64,000 bases of DNA from Branchiibius sp. NY16-3462-2 (GTDB lineage Bacteria > Actinomycetota > Actinomycetes > Actinomycetales > Dermatophilaceae). The DNA lies in the NCBI RefSeq assembly GCF_001594145.1, contig NZ_LVCF01000040.1, positions 186,001 to 250,000 on the forward strand, given 5' to 3'. The position numbers were made by a program, and so were the translations under genes. Below are positions 50,932-58,498 of this stretch, piece after piece (the first letter of the stretch is position 1; every line of letters begins with the position of its first letter). The notes under the pieces were generated by a model, which did not search any database, had not been told where the DNA came from, and saw only the letters and a program-made list of their open reading frames with translations.

Positions 50932-51322
50932 CTCCCGCCGGCTTGGCCGCCGCGGCGGCCTTCGCCAGTTCAGCGTCACGCGCCCGGGCCTCGGCCAGCG
51001 CCTTCTCGATCTGCTCGGCGCCCTCGGGCACCGCGTCGTGGATGAACTCCAGCGACGGGGTCAGGCGGATGCCCAGGCCCTGCCCGACGTACGTGCGGAT
51101 CCGCCCGCGGTACTCGTTCAGCACCGTCTCGGCCGTCTCCCGGTCCTCTTCAGAGCCCATCACCGAGTAGAAAACAGACGCGTGCTGGGTGTCGCCGGTG
51201 ACCCGGACGTCGGTGATCGTCACGAAACCGAGCCGCTCGTCGTTGATCTCCCGCTCCAGATACTCCGCGACAAGCGTCTTGATGCGTTCTGCCACCTTGC
51301 GCGCGCGTGCCGGATCAGCCAT
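50909..51322 (-). CDS. rbfA: Ribosome-binding factor A RbfA
   Basis: A 137-residue 30S maturation factor with the KH-like fold: MADPARARKVAERIKTLVAE, FVTITDVRVTGDTQHASVFY and GQGLGIRLTPSLEFIHDAVP. The Ala/Lys-rich tail after residue 115 is unstructured. It should follow infB closely, but infB lies 10.4 kb away in this genome. Confidence 0.96.
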   Translation of the reverse strand: MADPARARKVAERIKTLVAEYLEREINDERLGFVTITDVRVTGDTQHASVFYSVMGSEEDRETAETVLNEYRGRIRTYVGQGLGIRLTPSLEFIHDAVPEGAEQIEKALAEARARDAELAKAAAAAKPAGDANPYKE

Positions 51323-51361
51323 GGCGAGCCACCTTCCTAGCCGTGAATCGGAGACCCCAGC

Positions 51362-52339
51362 CTAATTGCGACCGGCGGGTACGCCGACCATCAGGTCCCG
51401 ATCGATCGATGCGTCCACGCGGTGCCGGAAGGTGTCGCGTACGACGACCTGCAGTCCGTGCCGCTCCAGCAGCTGCGCGAGGTCGTCAGTGGGTGCCACG
51501 TGCCGGTTATAGGACAGCCCGATCGCTCCCCCGGTCTTGAGCGTCCGCAGCCACGCGGGAAGCGCCGCGTCGAGCAGTTCGAGGGGTGCCCGGTTGAGTT
51601 GCCGCCCGGCGTGGTCCCCGTGCGAGCCGTGCAGGACGCCGTACGGCGTGTCCGTCACGATCAGGTCGACGCTGGCTTTGGGGACGAGCCCGTCGAGTGC
51701 CGTCGTGTCGGCGCGCAGGTAGGTGACCTTCTGGGTATCGCCTGCTTTGAAAGCGTCCTTGTCACAGGCTGTTTCGAGATCGAGGCGGGTGCCACGGTGA
51801 CTGGTGGCGATGGTGTGCTTGAGCCGGTGGCTGCGCAACCACGTCTTGATGAAGACGTCGTACGCCTCGAAGTCCCGCTTGTCGACGTCGACCCCAACGG
51901 CGTTGTATCCCAACAGCATTGCCAGGTTGAGCGTTGTTCCCCGGCCGCACATCGGGTCGAGGACAGTGCGCTTCGCAGTTCTGGTCGTCGTGTGCGCGGC
52001 TGTCACGTTGAGGCACAGCCGGGTCCAGGTCTCGTTCGTCTTACCCTGATACTTCTGGATCGTGACCAGATCGTCGGGATATATCTCCCTGCGCTGCAAC
52101 GGAATTGGTCGCAGCAGGTCACCCTCCCATTGGAACAGCGCCAACGTGGACGACAGGTTGGACAACGTGGGTACGTCGGCGTCCGTGGCTTCGCACTCGA
52201 CGTACGGCACCCCCGCGAGTTGCACCTCGTGGGCCGGGCGGCCGAGTAACTCCGTGGCTTCAGCGGCAGCCAGGCGAGGAGCATCGGCGGCGTAGACCCG
52301 GTTCGCCGACGGTGAGACCAGGACGAGGAAATGTGTCAC
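51362..52339 (-). CDS. Trm11/UPF0020-type SAM-dependent methyltransferase
   Basis: A 325-residue Rossmann methyltransferase. The SAM motif is VLDPMCGRGTTLNLAMLLGY (residues 127-146), with VGVDVDKRD following. The catalytic motif IV reads DLIVTDTPYG, that is D230-T-P-Y rather than the usual D/N-P-P-Y. An N-terminal domain of about 90 residues has no clear match to THUMP. Substrate is probably RNA or DNA. It lies 20 bp after the sucrase/ferredoxin-like gene on the same strand and may belong to that operon. Confidence 0.8.
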   Translation of the reverse strand: MTHFLVLVSPSANRVYAADAPRLAAAEATELLGRPAHEVQLAGVPYVECEATDADVPTLSNLSSTLALFQWEGDLLRPIPLQRREIYPDDLVTIQKYQGKTNETWTRLCLNVTAAHTTTRTAKRTVLDPMCGRGTTLNLAMLLGYNAVGVDVDKRDFEAYDVFIKTWLRSHRLKHTIATSHRGTRLDLETACDKDAFKAGDTQKVTYLRADTTALDGLVPKASVDLIVTDTPYGVLHGSHGDHAGRQLNRAPLELLDAALPAWLRTLKTGGAIGLSYNRHVAPTDDLAQLLERHGLQVVVRDTFRHRVDASIDRDLMVGVPAGRN

Positions 52340-52359
52340 CCGGTTACGGTAGCGGCAAC

Positions 52360-53250
52360 TCAGCCGGTCGCCGTGCGCACAGAACGCAGCGCGAACTGTG
52401 TGACCCGCCCGGGGATGCGTGCGTGGCAGGTGGACAGGAGCGGTTCGGACAACGTCGCCTGCAACGCCACTTCCAACGGCTTCGGGTCCGCCGCGAGGAG
52501 CACCGTGCTGACGTCGCCGTCCTCCCGGACCGCCAGCGGAGCATAGGCGTCGATGTGGTCATCACCGTGCTGGGTACGCGCGAAGTGTTGCGCCGCCTGC
52601 ACCACGTGCGAGTACGCCGTGCGGCCGCGCAGCAGCGAATCGTCCACTCTGCCTTGGGTATACGCAGCGACGATCGACGCCGGATCGTCTACTGAGTCGA
52701 CGCGACCATAGGACAAGCCGTGCGGCAGCAGGATCATCGTGGCCGCGAACCGGTCGCCGCCGACATGCGAGCACTCCCAGGTCTCCTGCGGGTAGCGCGC
52801 CGCGATCGCACCGGCAACGACACGCCCGCGAACTGCGCAACACTGGTCGTGCCGACCGTGCGCGCACACAATCACCAACGGACCGTCTACCGGCTGGCCG
52901 GCGGATCCATCCAGCGGCACGTCGAGGTAATCCTGCGGCGAGGCCACCTCTCCCCCGACGAGCCACTCCTGCCCGGGGCGGCTCGACGCGATGAACCAGC
53001 GCCATCGGGACGGCGACTCGCGACGACCCGGGCGACGAATCGCGGCGATGCGCATACCGGAGGCTTCGGCGCGGCGAACGATGGCCAGCCCGAGCGCCGG
53101 ATCCAACACCGACGGCGACCCGGTGAACGCGGACGGTCCCCAGCCGCCGGCGACCTCCAGCAGCAACCACGACAGGCCGGCGGACGCGGTGCCGTAGAGC
53201 GGGTCGTGCCGATCGCGGGACTGGTTGCTGCAAGGCAGCCGATCGATCAA
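52360..53250 (-). CDS. Sucrase/ferredoxin-like (thioredoxin-fold [2Fe-2S]) protein
   Basis: A 296-residue member of the Suc_Fer-like family. LVIVCAHGRHDQCCAVRGRV (Cys pair CC plus an upstream Cys) and WECSHVGGDRFAATMILLPH carry the conserved cysteines and His expected to bind an iron-sulfur cluster, and PCSNQSRDRHDPLYGTASA forms the N-terminal part. The TTG at 53250 overlaps the JmjC stop (TTGA). Family members are electron-transfer-like but poorly characterised. Coupling with an oxygenase gene suggests a redox partner, which is inference. Confidence 0.85.
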   Translation of the reverse strand: MIDRLPCSNQSRDRHDPLYGTASAGLSWLLLEVAGGWGPSAFTGSPSVLDPALGLAIVRRAEASGMRIAAIRRPGRRESPSRWRWFIASSRPGQEWLVGGEVASPQDYLDVPLDGSAGQPVDGPLVIVCAHGRHDQCCAVRGRVVAGAIAARYPQETWECSHVGGDRFAATMILLPHGLSYGRVDSVDDPASIVAAYTQGRVDDSLLRGRTAYSHVVQAAQHFARTQHGDDHIDAYAPLAVREDGDVSTVLLAADPKPLEVALQATLSEPLLSTCHARIPGRVTQFALRSVRTATG

Positions 53251-54476
53251 CCGGATTGTCCTGACACGGGATTCGCGACGACGACCACCGCTTCGCGCAG
53301 CAGCCGTCGCGCAAGGACCACACCGTCGTCGGCGTCGAGTCCAGGCAGCGCGCCGGCAGCGATCGGCGTACCGCCACGCAGCGCTTCCAGCGCCTCGGCG
53401 CAACTACCCGGGAAGTCGATGCTCCGGTCGCGCAGCCGAAGCCGGACGCCATCACCGCGCGGCACCAGCCGCCCGGTGAGTGCATGTCGCCACTGGACAA
53501 CCGTTGAGCCGTCGAGCTTTTCGGCAGCAACGACCGTGGCCAGGGGACGTACGGCGACCGGCCGGGTGCGCTCGGCGAAGGATCTCGACACCCGGGCACC
53601 AGCGCCCTCGGCGATGGCTGATGGGGCATCGCGCAACGCGTCGGAGAGGATCGCGACCGTCTTCTGCGCGATCGCCGCCACCTCATCTGCGGACGTGAGG
53701 TCGACCCCCATCGGCAGGGATCCTCGCAGCTGCTCGGTGGCCGCCAGTTCGTCGACGATGGCGCGCACCACGTCGTACGTCGTGATGGCGGCGACACCAA
53801 CGGTCAGGTGGATCGAGGTCTCACCGAGCGCTCTGGCCGAGTGCAGCCAGCCCCGGGGCAGGTACAGCGCGTCACCCGGCTCGAGGATGGTGTCGATCAC
53901 CGGGTTTTCGGTGGCCCGCGCTTCGACGGCGGAGCGGTGATCGGACCACGGCTGACTCGAGAGCGGATCGGTGTAGACCGGCGCGTGGATGGTCCAGTGC
54001 TTGCGGCCGGACACCTGCAGAACGAACACGTCGTGGACGTCGTAGTGCGGATCGAAACCACGGTTGCTGGCCGGTGTGATGTAGGCGTTCGCCTGCACGG
54101 GGTGGCCGAGGTCATCGACCGCCTCGCGGACGAAGTCGATGATCGGCGGCCACAGCCGATGCAGACCCTGCAACACCAGGGTGGAGCCGTTCGCGAACTG
54201 GTTCAGCACCTTCGCCGAGTCGACCTGATCAGGCATCTCGGCACCGAATCCCGCTGTGCCAACGAACTTTTCGCGATCAACGAGCTTGCCCTCGCGGGCC
54301 ATCCGGATGAACGGGGTGCGGACACCGCGCTCGGCGATGAGTTCGTCAACGGCGTCCGGGGACAACAGGTCATCGAAGGGTCGCGGCAGATCCCCTGCCC
54401 GGGTCAGCAGCGGCTGCCGACCCCAGTAGTCCTGAGCGAACGTCAGGGGATCGACCGCGACACAACGAGTCAACAT
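53247..54476 (-). CDS. JmjC/cupin 2-oxoglutarate oxygenase (RoxA/YcfD-like)
   Basis: A 409-residue Fe(II)/2-oxoglutarate-dependent hydroxylase. The facial triad is H144-x-D146 in GFDPHYDVHDVFVLQ and H212 in LYLPRGWLHSARA; GRKHW and the JmjC strands around them are typical. A winged-helix-like C-terminal domain follows, as in ribosomal oxygenases. Known relatives hydroxylate Arg or His in ribosomal proteins. Here the gene starts 3 bp after a repeat-protein gene rich in Asp, Asn and His, so that protein is the natural candidate substrate; this is inference. Confidence 0.9.
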   Translation of the reverse strand: MLTRCVAVDPLTFAQDYWGRQPLLTRAGDLPRPFDDLLSPDAVDELIAERGVRTPFIRMAREGKLVDREKFVGTAGFGAEMPDQVDSAKVLNQFANGSTLVLQGLHRLWPPIIDFVREAVDDLGHPVQANAYITPASNRGFDPHYDVHDVFVLQVSGRKHWTIHAPVYTDPLSSQPWSDHRSAVEARATENPVIDTILEPGDALYLPRGWLHSARALGETSIHLTVGVAAITTYDVVRAIVDELAATEQLRGSLPMGVDLTSADEVAAIAQKTVAILSDALRDAPSAIAEGAGARVSRSFAERTRPVAVRPLATVVAAEKLDGSTVVQWRHALTGRLVPRGDGVRLRLRDRSIDFPGSCAEALEALRGGTPIAAGALPGLDADDGVVLARRLLREAVVVVANPVSGQSG

Positions 54477-54479
54477 GTC

Positions 54480-54872
54480 TCAGGCAGAGCCGTCCGCGCC
54501 ACCGTCGTGACCGCCGGGGTTCGAGCCCCCGTCAGCAGGACCCTCACCGGCGGAGCCGTCGGCGCCACCGTCGTGACCACCGGGGTTCGAGCCGCCGTCG
54601 GCCGGACCCTCGCCTTCACTGGCGTAACCGTCCGCGCCACCGTCGTGACCATCGGGGTTCGAGCCCCCGTCAGCAGGACCCTCACCCTCGCTCGCCGTAC
54701 CGTCGGCACCACCATCGTGACCGCTGGGGTTCGAGCCCCCGTCGGCCGGACCCTCGCCTTCACTGGCGAAGCCGTCGGCACCGCCGTCGTGACCACCGGG
54801 GTTCGAGCCGCCGTCAGCGGGGCCTTCGCCACCCGTTGTCGAGGTGGTGATGTCGTCATCATCGAGCGCCAT
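54480..54872 (-). CDS. Repeat protein, candidate substrate/precursor of the JmjC oxygenase
   Basis: A 130-residue protein without signal peptide or Cys. A leader MALDDDDITTSTTG is followed by five repeats, three of 24 and two of 22 residues, each built from GEGPADGGSNP, a variable residue, GHDGGADG, then a second variable residue and A(SE). Variable positions read G,S,D,G,G and F,T,Y,S,S down the five copies. ATG at 54872 has AAGGG seven bases upstream; a longer ATG at 54902 is possible. The product is extremely acidic and flexible. No family is recognised. Confidence 0.75.
   Translation of the reverse strand: MALDDDDITTSTTGGEGPADGGSNPGGHDGGADGFASEGEGPADGGSNPSGHDGGADGTASEGEGPADGGSNPDGHDGGADGYASEGEGPADGGSNPGGHDGGADGSAGEGPADGGSNPGGHDGGADGSA
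54483..54830 (-). repeat. Tandem coding repeats, three of 72 bp and two of 66 bp
   Basis: Units on the minus strand are 54830-54759, 54758-54687, 54686-54615, 54614-54549 and 54548-54483. Unit lengths stay in frame, and the last two lack the SE codons. They encode the GEGPADGG...GHDGGADG units. Confidence 0.9.
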
Positions 54873-54910
54873 GACAATTCCCTTCGGTTGGGTTGTGGGC
54901 AAGACCCCAC

Positions 54911-54954
54911 GGCACTGAGACTATGCACCCGCAAGGGCACTGACTACCCGCAAG
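54911..54954. promoter_or_regulatory. Imperfect direct repeats before the repeat-protein gene
   Basis: GGCACTGA followed by ACCCGCAAG occurs twice (54911-54935 with an eight-base insert; 54936-54954 with a shorter one). They lie 39-82 bp upstream of the start codon, where regulator sites are expected. Confidence 0.4.
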
Positions 54955-54978
54955 ACGGGTGGATTCACGGCTGTCCGG

Positions 54979-55302
54979 CTACGCACCCGCTGCGTCGCGC
55001 GCCGGGCCGAGATGGCTCCCGTCGACGATCTCCTGCAACGCCGCGACGTGCCCCGCGAACGCCGTACGCCCCTGTGCCGTCAGACGAGCGCGGACGGTGC
55101 GCCGACCACGGTGGGTACGGCGCTCCGTGGTCACGTAACCGGCCGCCTCCAGTGTGCTCAGTTGCTTGGACAGCGCCGAGTCGGACAGGCTCAGTGCCTC
55201 GGCGAGATACGCGAAGTCGGCCCACTCCGAGGCGGCCAGTGTCGCCACGATCGACAACCGGGTGCTCGGGTGGATCAACTCATCGAACCGGGGGGCGGTC
55301 AT
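54979..55302 (-). CDS. Winged-helix transcriptional regulator
   Basis: A 107-residue single-domain winged-helix protein: FDELIHPSTRLSIVATLAAS, then LSLSDSALSKQLSTLEAAGY as recognition helix and TERRTHRGRRTVRARLT as wing. It resembles the MarR/DUF24-like transcriptional-regulator group with no ligand domain. Its ATG overlaps the membrane-protein stop (ATGA). Two matching 19-bp palindromes upstream of the operon are its likely sites. Confidence 0.9.
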   Translation of the reverse strand: MTAPRFDELIHPSTRLSIVATLAASEWADFAYLAEALSLSDSALSKQLSTLEAAGYVTTERRTHRGRRTVRARLTAQGRTAFAGHVAALQEIVDGSHLGPARDAAGA

Positions 55303-55763
55303 CGACGCGTTCGGGTAAGCATCGCTGCCAGCAGGCCCGGGCCGCCCAGGGCCAAGCCGATACCCACCACACCCGAGGCCCAGATCCCCGCGTGCCGCGC
55401 ACCGTCGGCGTCCAGCCCGAGAGCCAGCACGACGGTCACCAGGATCGCTCCCAGGAGGAGCCCGATGACGGTGGCGGCCACCCGACCGCCGGCCACGGAC
55501 CGAGCCACCGCGATCTGACCGGTGCGATGCCGGCCGTCGAGCCAGCGGGACGCCACGCTGGCATGCGCTGCGCCGAAGGCAATGGTCGCGAGGACCGTCA
55601 CCCACGGTGACGCGTAGTGACTGATGAATCCCAGGCCCAGCCAGCCAAGGCCCATCACCCACCAGTAGGCACGAGGAAGGCCGAGTTCATCGGCAACCCG
55701 GCGGCGGGCGGCGGCTGCAACTTGGAGCGCGCCCTGCGCTTGTTCGGGATCTAGGTTCGTCAT
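55299..55763 (-). CDS. Four-helix membrane protein cotranscribed with winged-helix regulator
   Basis: A 154-residue protein with four hydrophobic helices: YWWVMGLGWLGLGFISHYA, VTVLATIAFGAAHASV, VAATVIGLLLGAILVTVVLA and IWASGVVGIGLALGGPGLLA. It begins with a cytoplasmic helix rich in Ala and Arg. Similar proteins are common next to such small winged-helix regulators in actinobacteria; function unknown. Confidence 0.8.
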   Translation of the reverse strand: MTNLDPEQAQGALQVAAAARRRVADELGLPRAYWWVMGLGWLGLGFISHYASPWVTVLATIAFGAAHASVASRWLDGRHRTGQIAVARSVAGGRVAATVIGLLLGAILVTVVLALGLDADGARHAGIWASGVVGIGLALGGPGLLAAMLTRTRR

Positions 55764-55772
55764 GATGGCCTC

Positions 55773-55791
55773 ACTTTCCTGGTTGGAAAGT
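55773..55791. promoter_or_regulatory. Operator copy 1 of the winged-helix regulator
   Basis: ACTTTCC-TGGTT-GGAAAGT is a 7-5-7 inverted repeat ten bases upstream of the membrane-protein start codon. Confidence 0.75.
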
Positions 55792-55799
55792 AGTTCACC

Positions 55800-55818
55800 A
55801 CTTTCCCGGTTGGAAAGT
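55800..55818. promoter_or_regulatory. Operator copy 2 of the winged-helix regulator
   Basis: ACTTTCC-CGGTT-GGAAAGT repeats copy 1 with a single base change; the centres are 27 bp apart. Confidence 0.75.
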
Positions 55819-55842
55819 CAAGGCCCACCCTGGGTGGTCCGA

Positions 55843-56517
55843 TCAGGCAGCCGGAAAGTAGCGCCAGTGACCTTCTCCGACGACCCCGATCTGGTCGCCG
55901 TCGACGACGACGGCCGACTCGTCGTCGATCGCGTACGCCGGGTTACCCAGAGTGGCCGCCCACCGTTCGGCCTCGGCCATGGTGTTCTCCGGCAGGCTGG
56001 GGTGATCCACATGCGGGAAGATGGAGAACTCAACCAGCCCCAGCGTCTTGTCAGCACCGGAGGGCGGCTGCCAGTTCATGAAGTCAGCGCCGATCCGGGG
56101 CGCCATCACCATGCTCCCGGCGCTCATGCCGACCCACACCAACTCCGGCCGGTCCCGCACCGCGTCCAGCAGACCGCTCTCCCGAACCCAGTGCGCCAGG
56201 TAGACCGCATCACCACCGGAGACAAGCAGTACATCGCATTGTTCGATCAAAGGCCGCCACTGCTGCTCCGGGAGGCTCGGCAGCACGGCGAGTTCCAACA
56301 GCCCTACCGACTTCCAGCCCAGTTCAACCTGCGGCTGCTCGCTCCGGCCGGCCACGAACTCCCAGGTGCGGGCCGCGCCAGCGAGCGACAGATGGCCGTA
56401 CATCGCAGTCGGGATGCACAGCGCGTTGCATTCCTCGACCGGCCTCGGCAACAACTGGTCAAGCGCGGCCCGGATCGCCGGGTTACGGACACCGGCAGAG
56501 GTGAGCAACATCTTCAT
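55843..56517 (-). CDS. Peptidase E-like (S51) class I glutamine-amidotransferase-fold protein
   Basis: A 224-residue protein of the S51 dipeptidase/type 1 glutamine-amidotransferase-like group. The nucleophile elbow is WVGMSAGSMVMAP (Ser after GMSAG) and IFPHVDHPSLPENT follows, carrying the His; DVLLVSGGDAVYLAHW precedes. PepE relatives cleave N-terminal Asp dipeptides. ATG at 56517 is preferred; an ORF start at 56643 would run into the XRE gene. Confidence 0.85.
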   Translation of the reverse strand: MKMLLTSAGVRNPAIRAALDQLLPRPVEECNALCIPTAMYGHLSLAGAARTWEFVAGRSEQPQVELGWKSVGLLELAVLPSLPEQQWRPLIEQCDVLLVSGGDAVYLAHWVRESGLLDAVRDRPELVWVGMSAGSMVMAPRIGADFMNWQPPSGADKTLGLVEFSIFPHVDHPSLPENTMAEAERWAATLGNPAYAIDDESAVVVDGDQIGVVGEGHWRYFPAA

Positions 56518-56545
56518 GGCGCCTACAAGTCTGGCGCACGAGTGG

Positions 56546-56776
56546 TCACGGGTCCACGCGTACCAGGAGCTGCCCCACCTCGCAGTCCAGTGCACGGCAG
56601 ATTGCCGACAGCGTCGAATAGCGGATGGCTTTGGCCCGATCATTCTTCAACACCGACAGATTCACGATCGACACGCCGACAAGTTCGCTCAGCCGCGTCA
56701 ACGTCATATCGCGTTCGGCCAGCAGTTCGTCCAGGCGACAGTGGATTCCGGTGTCCTCGTCGGCTGCCGGCCTCAC
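56546..56776 (-). CDS. XRE/Cro-like HTH regulator partnered with DUF2975
   Basis: A 76-residue helix-turn-helix protein of the YozG/HTH_26 type: HCRLDELLAERDMTLTRLSE, then LVGVSIVNLSVLKNDRAKAI and LSAICRALDCEVGQLL. GTG at 56776 overlaps the DUF2975 stop (GTGA). DUF2975 membrane protein plus this HTH is a recurrent pair in bacteria of unknown purpose, likely autoregulated. Confidence 0.9.
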   Translation of the reverse strand: MRPAADEDTGIHCRLDELLAERDMTLTRLSELVGVSIVNLSVLKNDRAKAIRYSTLSAICRALDCEVGQLLVRVDP

Positions 56777-57498
56777 ACCAGACCCTCGACATCTTCTTGC
56801 AGCCGTGTCCCGTAGCGCACCAACGCGGCGAACGCGGCGATCAGCAGGGCCGCCCCCACCGGCCACAAGGACAACGTCCAGCCGCCAGTACTTCTCGGAA
56901 GTCCGGTCGGCAACTCCTGACCGTGCACGTCGGGGGCCGTGTAACTGGTGATGTCCAGCAGTGCGTGGGCCGCCCGCGATGCCGCGATCTGCTGGAGGAT
57001 CTGTGAAGCCAGCCCTCCGACCAGCACGACCACCGACGTCCAGAGCGCAACTCGCGTGACCAGCGCCACGAAGGGATCGCCGTGCAGTAGTTTCCAACAC
57101 GCAAGCACGATCAGCAGGCAGACGGTGAGAGGGACAAGGAGCCCGACTACCTGACCGGTAACCCACAGGGCACGGGTTGCGCCGTCGAGGCCATGCACCT
57201 GCACGTCAGCGGAGGTGAAGCCACCGCCAGCGACTGTGGCCGTAGGTCCCTCCACCGTGACTCCCGGGTTGAGCGCCGGCCAGTACTCATCAACGGGCAC
57301 GGTCATGTCGATGTCGCCGCCACCGGTTGCGTTGGCGATGTTCACGATGATCGCGATACCCGTCGCCACCGCCCCCAGCGCAGCGACGGTGCCGGTGGAC
57401 CGCACGACATCCCGGGTGCCCCATCGCTCGTTGCGCAGCGAAACAACCACCAACATGGCGATGATGAGCAGCACGATCATTGGCAAGAACCCGACCAC
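56773..57498 (-). CDS. DUF2975 membrane protein
   Basis: A 241-residue protein with four membrane helices: FLPMIVLLIIAMLVVVSL, VAALGAVATGIAIIVNIA, VTGQVVGLLVPLTVCLLIVL and WTSVVVLVGGLASQILQQIA plus a last one SLWPVGAALLIAAFAALVRY. A soluble loop of about 60 residues with VTVEGPTATVAGGGFTSADV lies between helices 2 and 3. CWKLLHGDPFVALVTRVALW is typical of DUF2975. Function unknown. Confidence 0.88.
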   Translation of the reverse strand: MVGFLPMIVLLIIAMLVVVSLRNERWGTRDVVRSTGTVAALGAVATGIAIIVNIANATGGGDIDMTVPVDEYWPALNPGVTVEGPTATVAGGGFTSADVQVHGLDGATRALWVTGQVVGLLVPLTVCLLIVLACWKLLHGDPFVALVTRVALWTSVVVLVGGLASQILQQIAASRAAHALLDITSYTAPDVHGQELPTGLPRSTGGWTLSLWPVGAALLIAAFAALVRYGTRLQEDVEGLV

Positions 57499-57512
57499 GA
57501 TGACCTCCCGAT

Positions 57513-57529
57513 TTATCGAAGAACGATAA
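57513..57529. promoter_or_regulatory. Palindromic operator upstream of DUF2975/XRE pair
   Basis: TTATCG-5 bases-CGATAA is a perfect inverted repeat 15 bp upstream of the DUF2975 start, followed by a further CGATAATCGAT. The half-site resembles the one at 19924-19938 (spacing 3 there). Confidence 0.6.
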
Positions 57530-57569
57530 CAACGATAATCGATATGTCCCGAGGTGGCTAGCGCTTACG

Positions 57570-58445
57570 TCACAGCAGTGCATCCTCGCTCCGCTGGTGC
57601 GGCTCCCTCGTGAGGTTTGCGACGTACGCCCGGGGAGTCTGACCAACTATCCGCTTGAACTCCCGGCTGAAGTGCGCGTAGTCGAACCAGCCGAGATCAT
57701 GCGCAAGACTCGAAAGGTCTTCGTAGTCAGCGGTGTTCAACCGTTCAAGCGATCGATGGACCCGGCGTCGCATGAGCAGCCACTTCGGCCCTACGCCGAT
57801 GTAGGCGTTGCTCAAGCGCTCGAGGGAGCGCTCGGAAAGATCCACCTGATCGGCCAGGTCGGCCACGGAGCCCGCCTCAGCCGCGTCGATGACGGCGAGC
57901 CGGGACAGCAGGCTGCGTGCCCCGTCGAGGTCGTAGACGTATCTGGCGATCTGGTTCCCCACAAACGAGTCGAGCATGAATCCCGCGTTAGGGTTTCGCG
58001 GGGCGACGCCCTCCAACGGGTCCATGCGGTCGACGTACTTCTCTGCACGAAACGTCTTGTCCCGCAGGGTACTTGCGTCGATCCCGGTGATCACCGAGAA
58101 CGCGCCCGGTCGGTAGCGGACGCCCACCACGTGGCCCCACCCGAACAGCGTCACATCGAAACGACGTCGGCTGACGACCCCTGTCACGTAAGAACCCGGA
58201 CGCTCGGCGCCGTGCCGGATCGAGCCGCCCCACTCGTCCGTCAGGTTCACCGCCGACACCGGGACCAGGGAGGCGACGTACTTGGTTCCGGCCGGCAGGT
58301 CCCAGGAGACCGACCAGTAGTGCTCGACGAACTCCGCGTGCTCCTGCGAGATCCAGCGCTGCAGCGTCGCGTGCTGCGCGAAGCCCGCCGGGTCGAGAAG
58401 CACTCCGCGCTCGGCCAGGTGTGTCGGGTTTGTCCTAGTTGCCAT
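57570..58445 (-). CDS. AraC-family transcriptional regulator
   Basis: A 291-residue regulator. The C-terminus holds the two AraC helix-turn-helices: SVADLADQVDLSERSLERLS and LSSLAHDLGWFDYAHFSREF, then FKRIVGQTPRAYVAN. The N-terminal 170 residues (DUF6597-like, with VEHYWSVSWDLPAG) should sense a ligand. ATG at 58445 is preferred to a start at 58673, which lies within the divergent gene. It is divergent from the glyoxalase-like gene by 53 bp and may regulate it. Confidence 0.9.
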   Translation of the reverse strand: MATRTNPTHLAERGVLLDPAGFAQHATLQRWISQEHAEFVEHYWSVSWDLPAGTKYVASLVPVSAVNLTDEWGGSIRHGAERPGSYVTGVVSRRRFDVTLFGWGHVVGVRYRPGAFSVITGIDASTLRDKTFRAEKYVDRMDPLEGVAPRNPNAGFMLDSFVGNQIARYVYDLDGARSLLSRLAVIDAAEAGSVADLADQVDLSERSLERLSNAYIGVGPKWLLMRRRVHRSLERLNTADYEDLSSLAHDLGWFDYAHFSREFKRIVGQTPRAYVANLTREPHQRSEDALL

Positions 58446-58498
58446 CACCGTGAGCGTAGGAGAGTGGTCCGACAACGTACGCCGAGCGAAGGACTGAC

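Noticed and set aside
54483..54830. Possible CRISPR-like array
   Set aside because: Repeats are 66-72 bp, contiguous, in frame and coding; there are no unique spacers.
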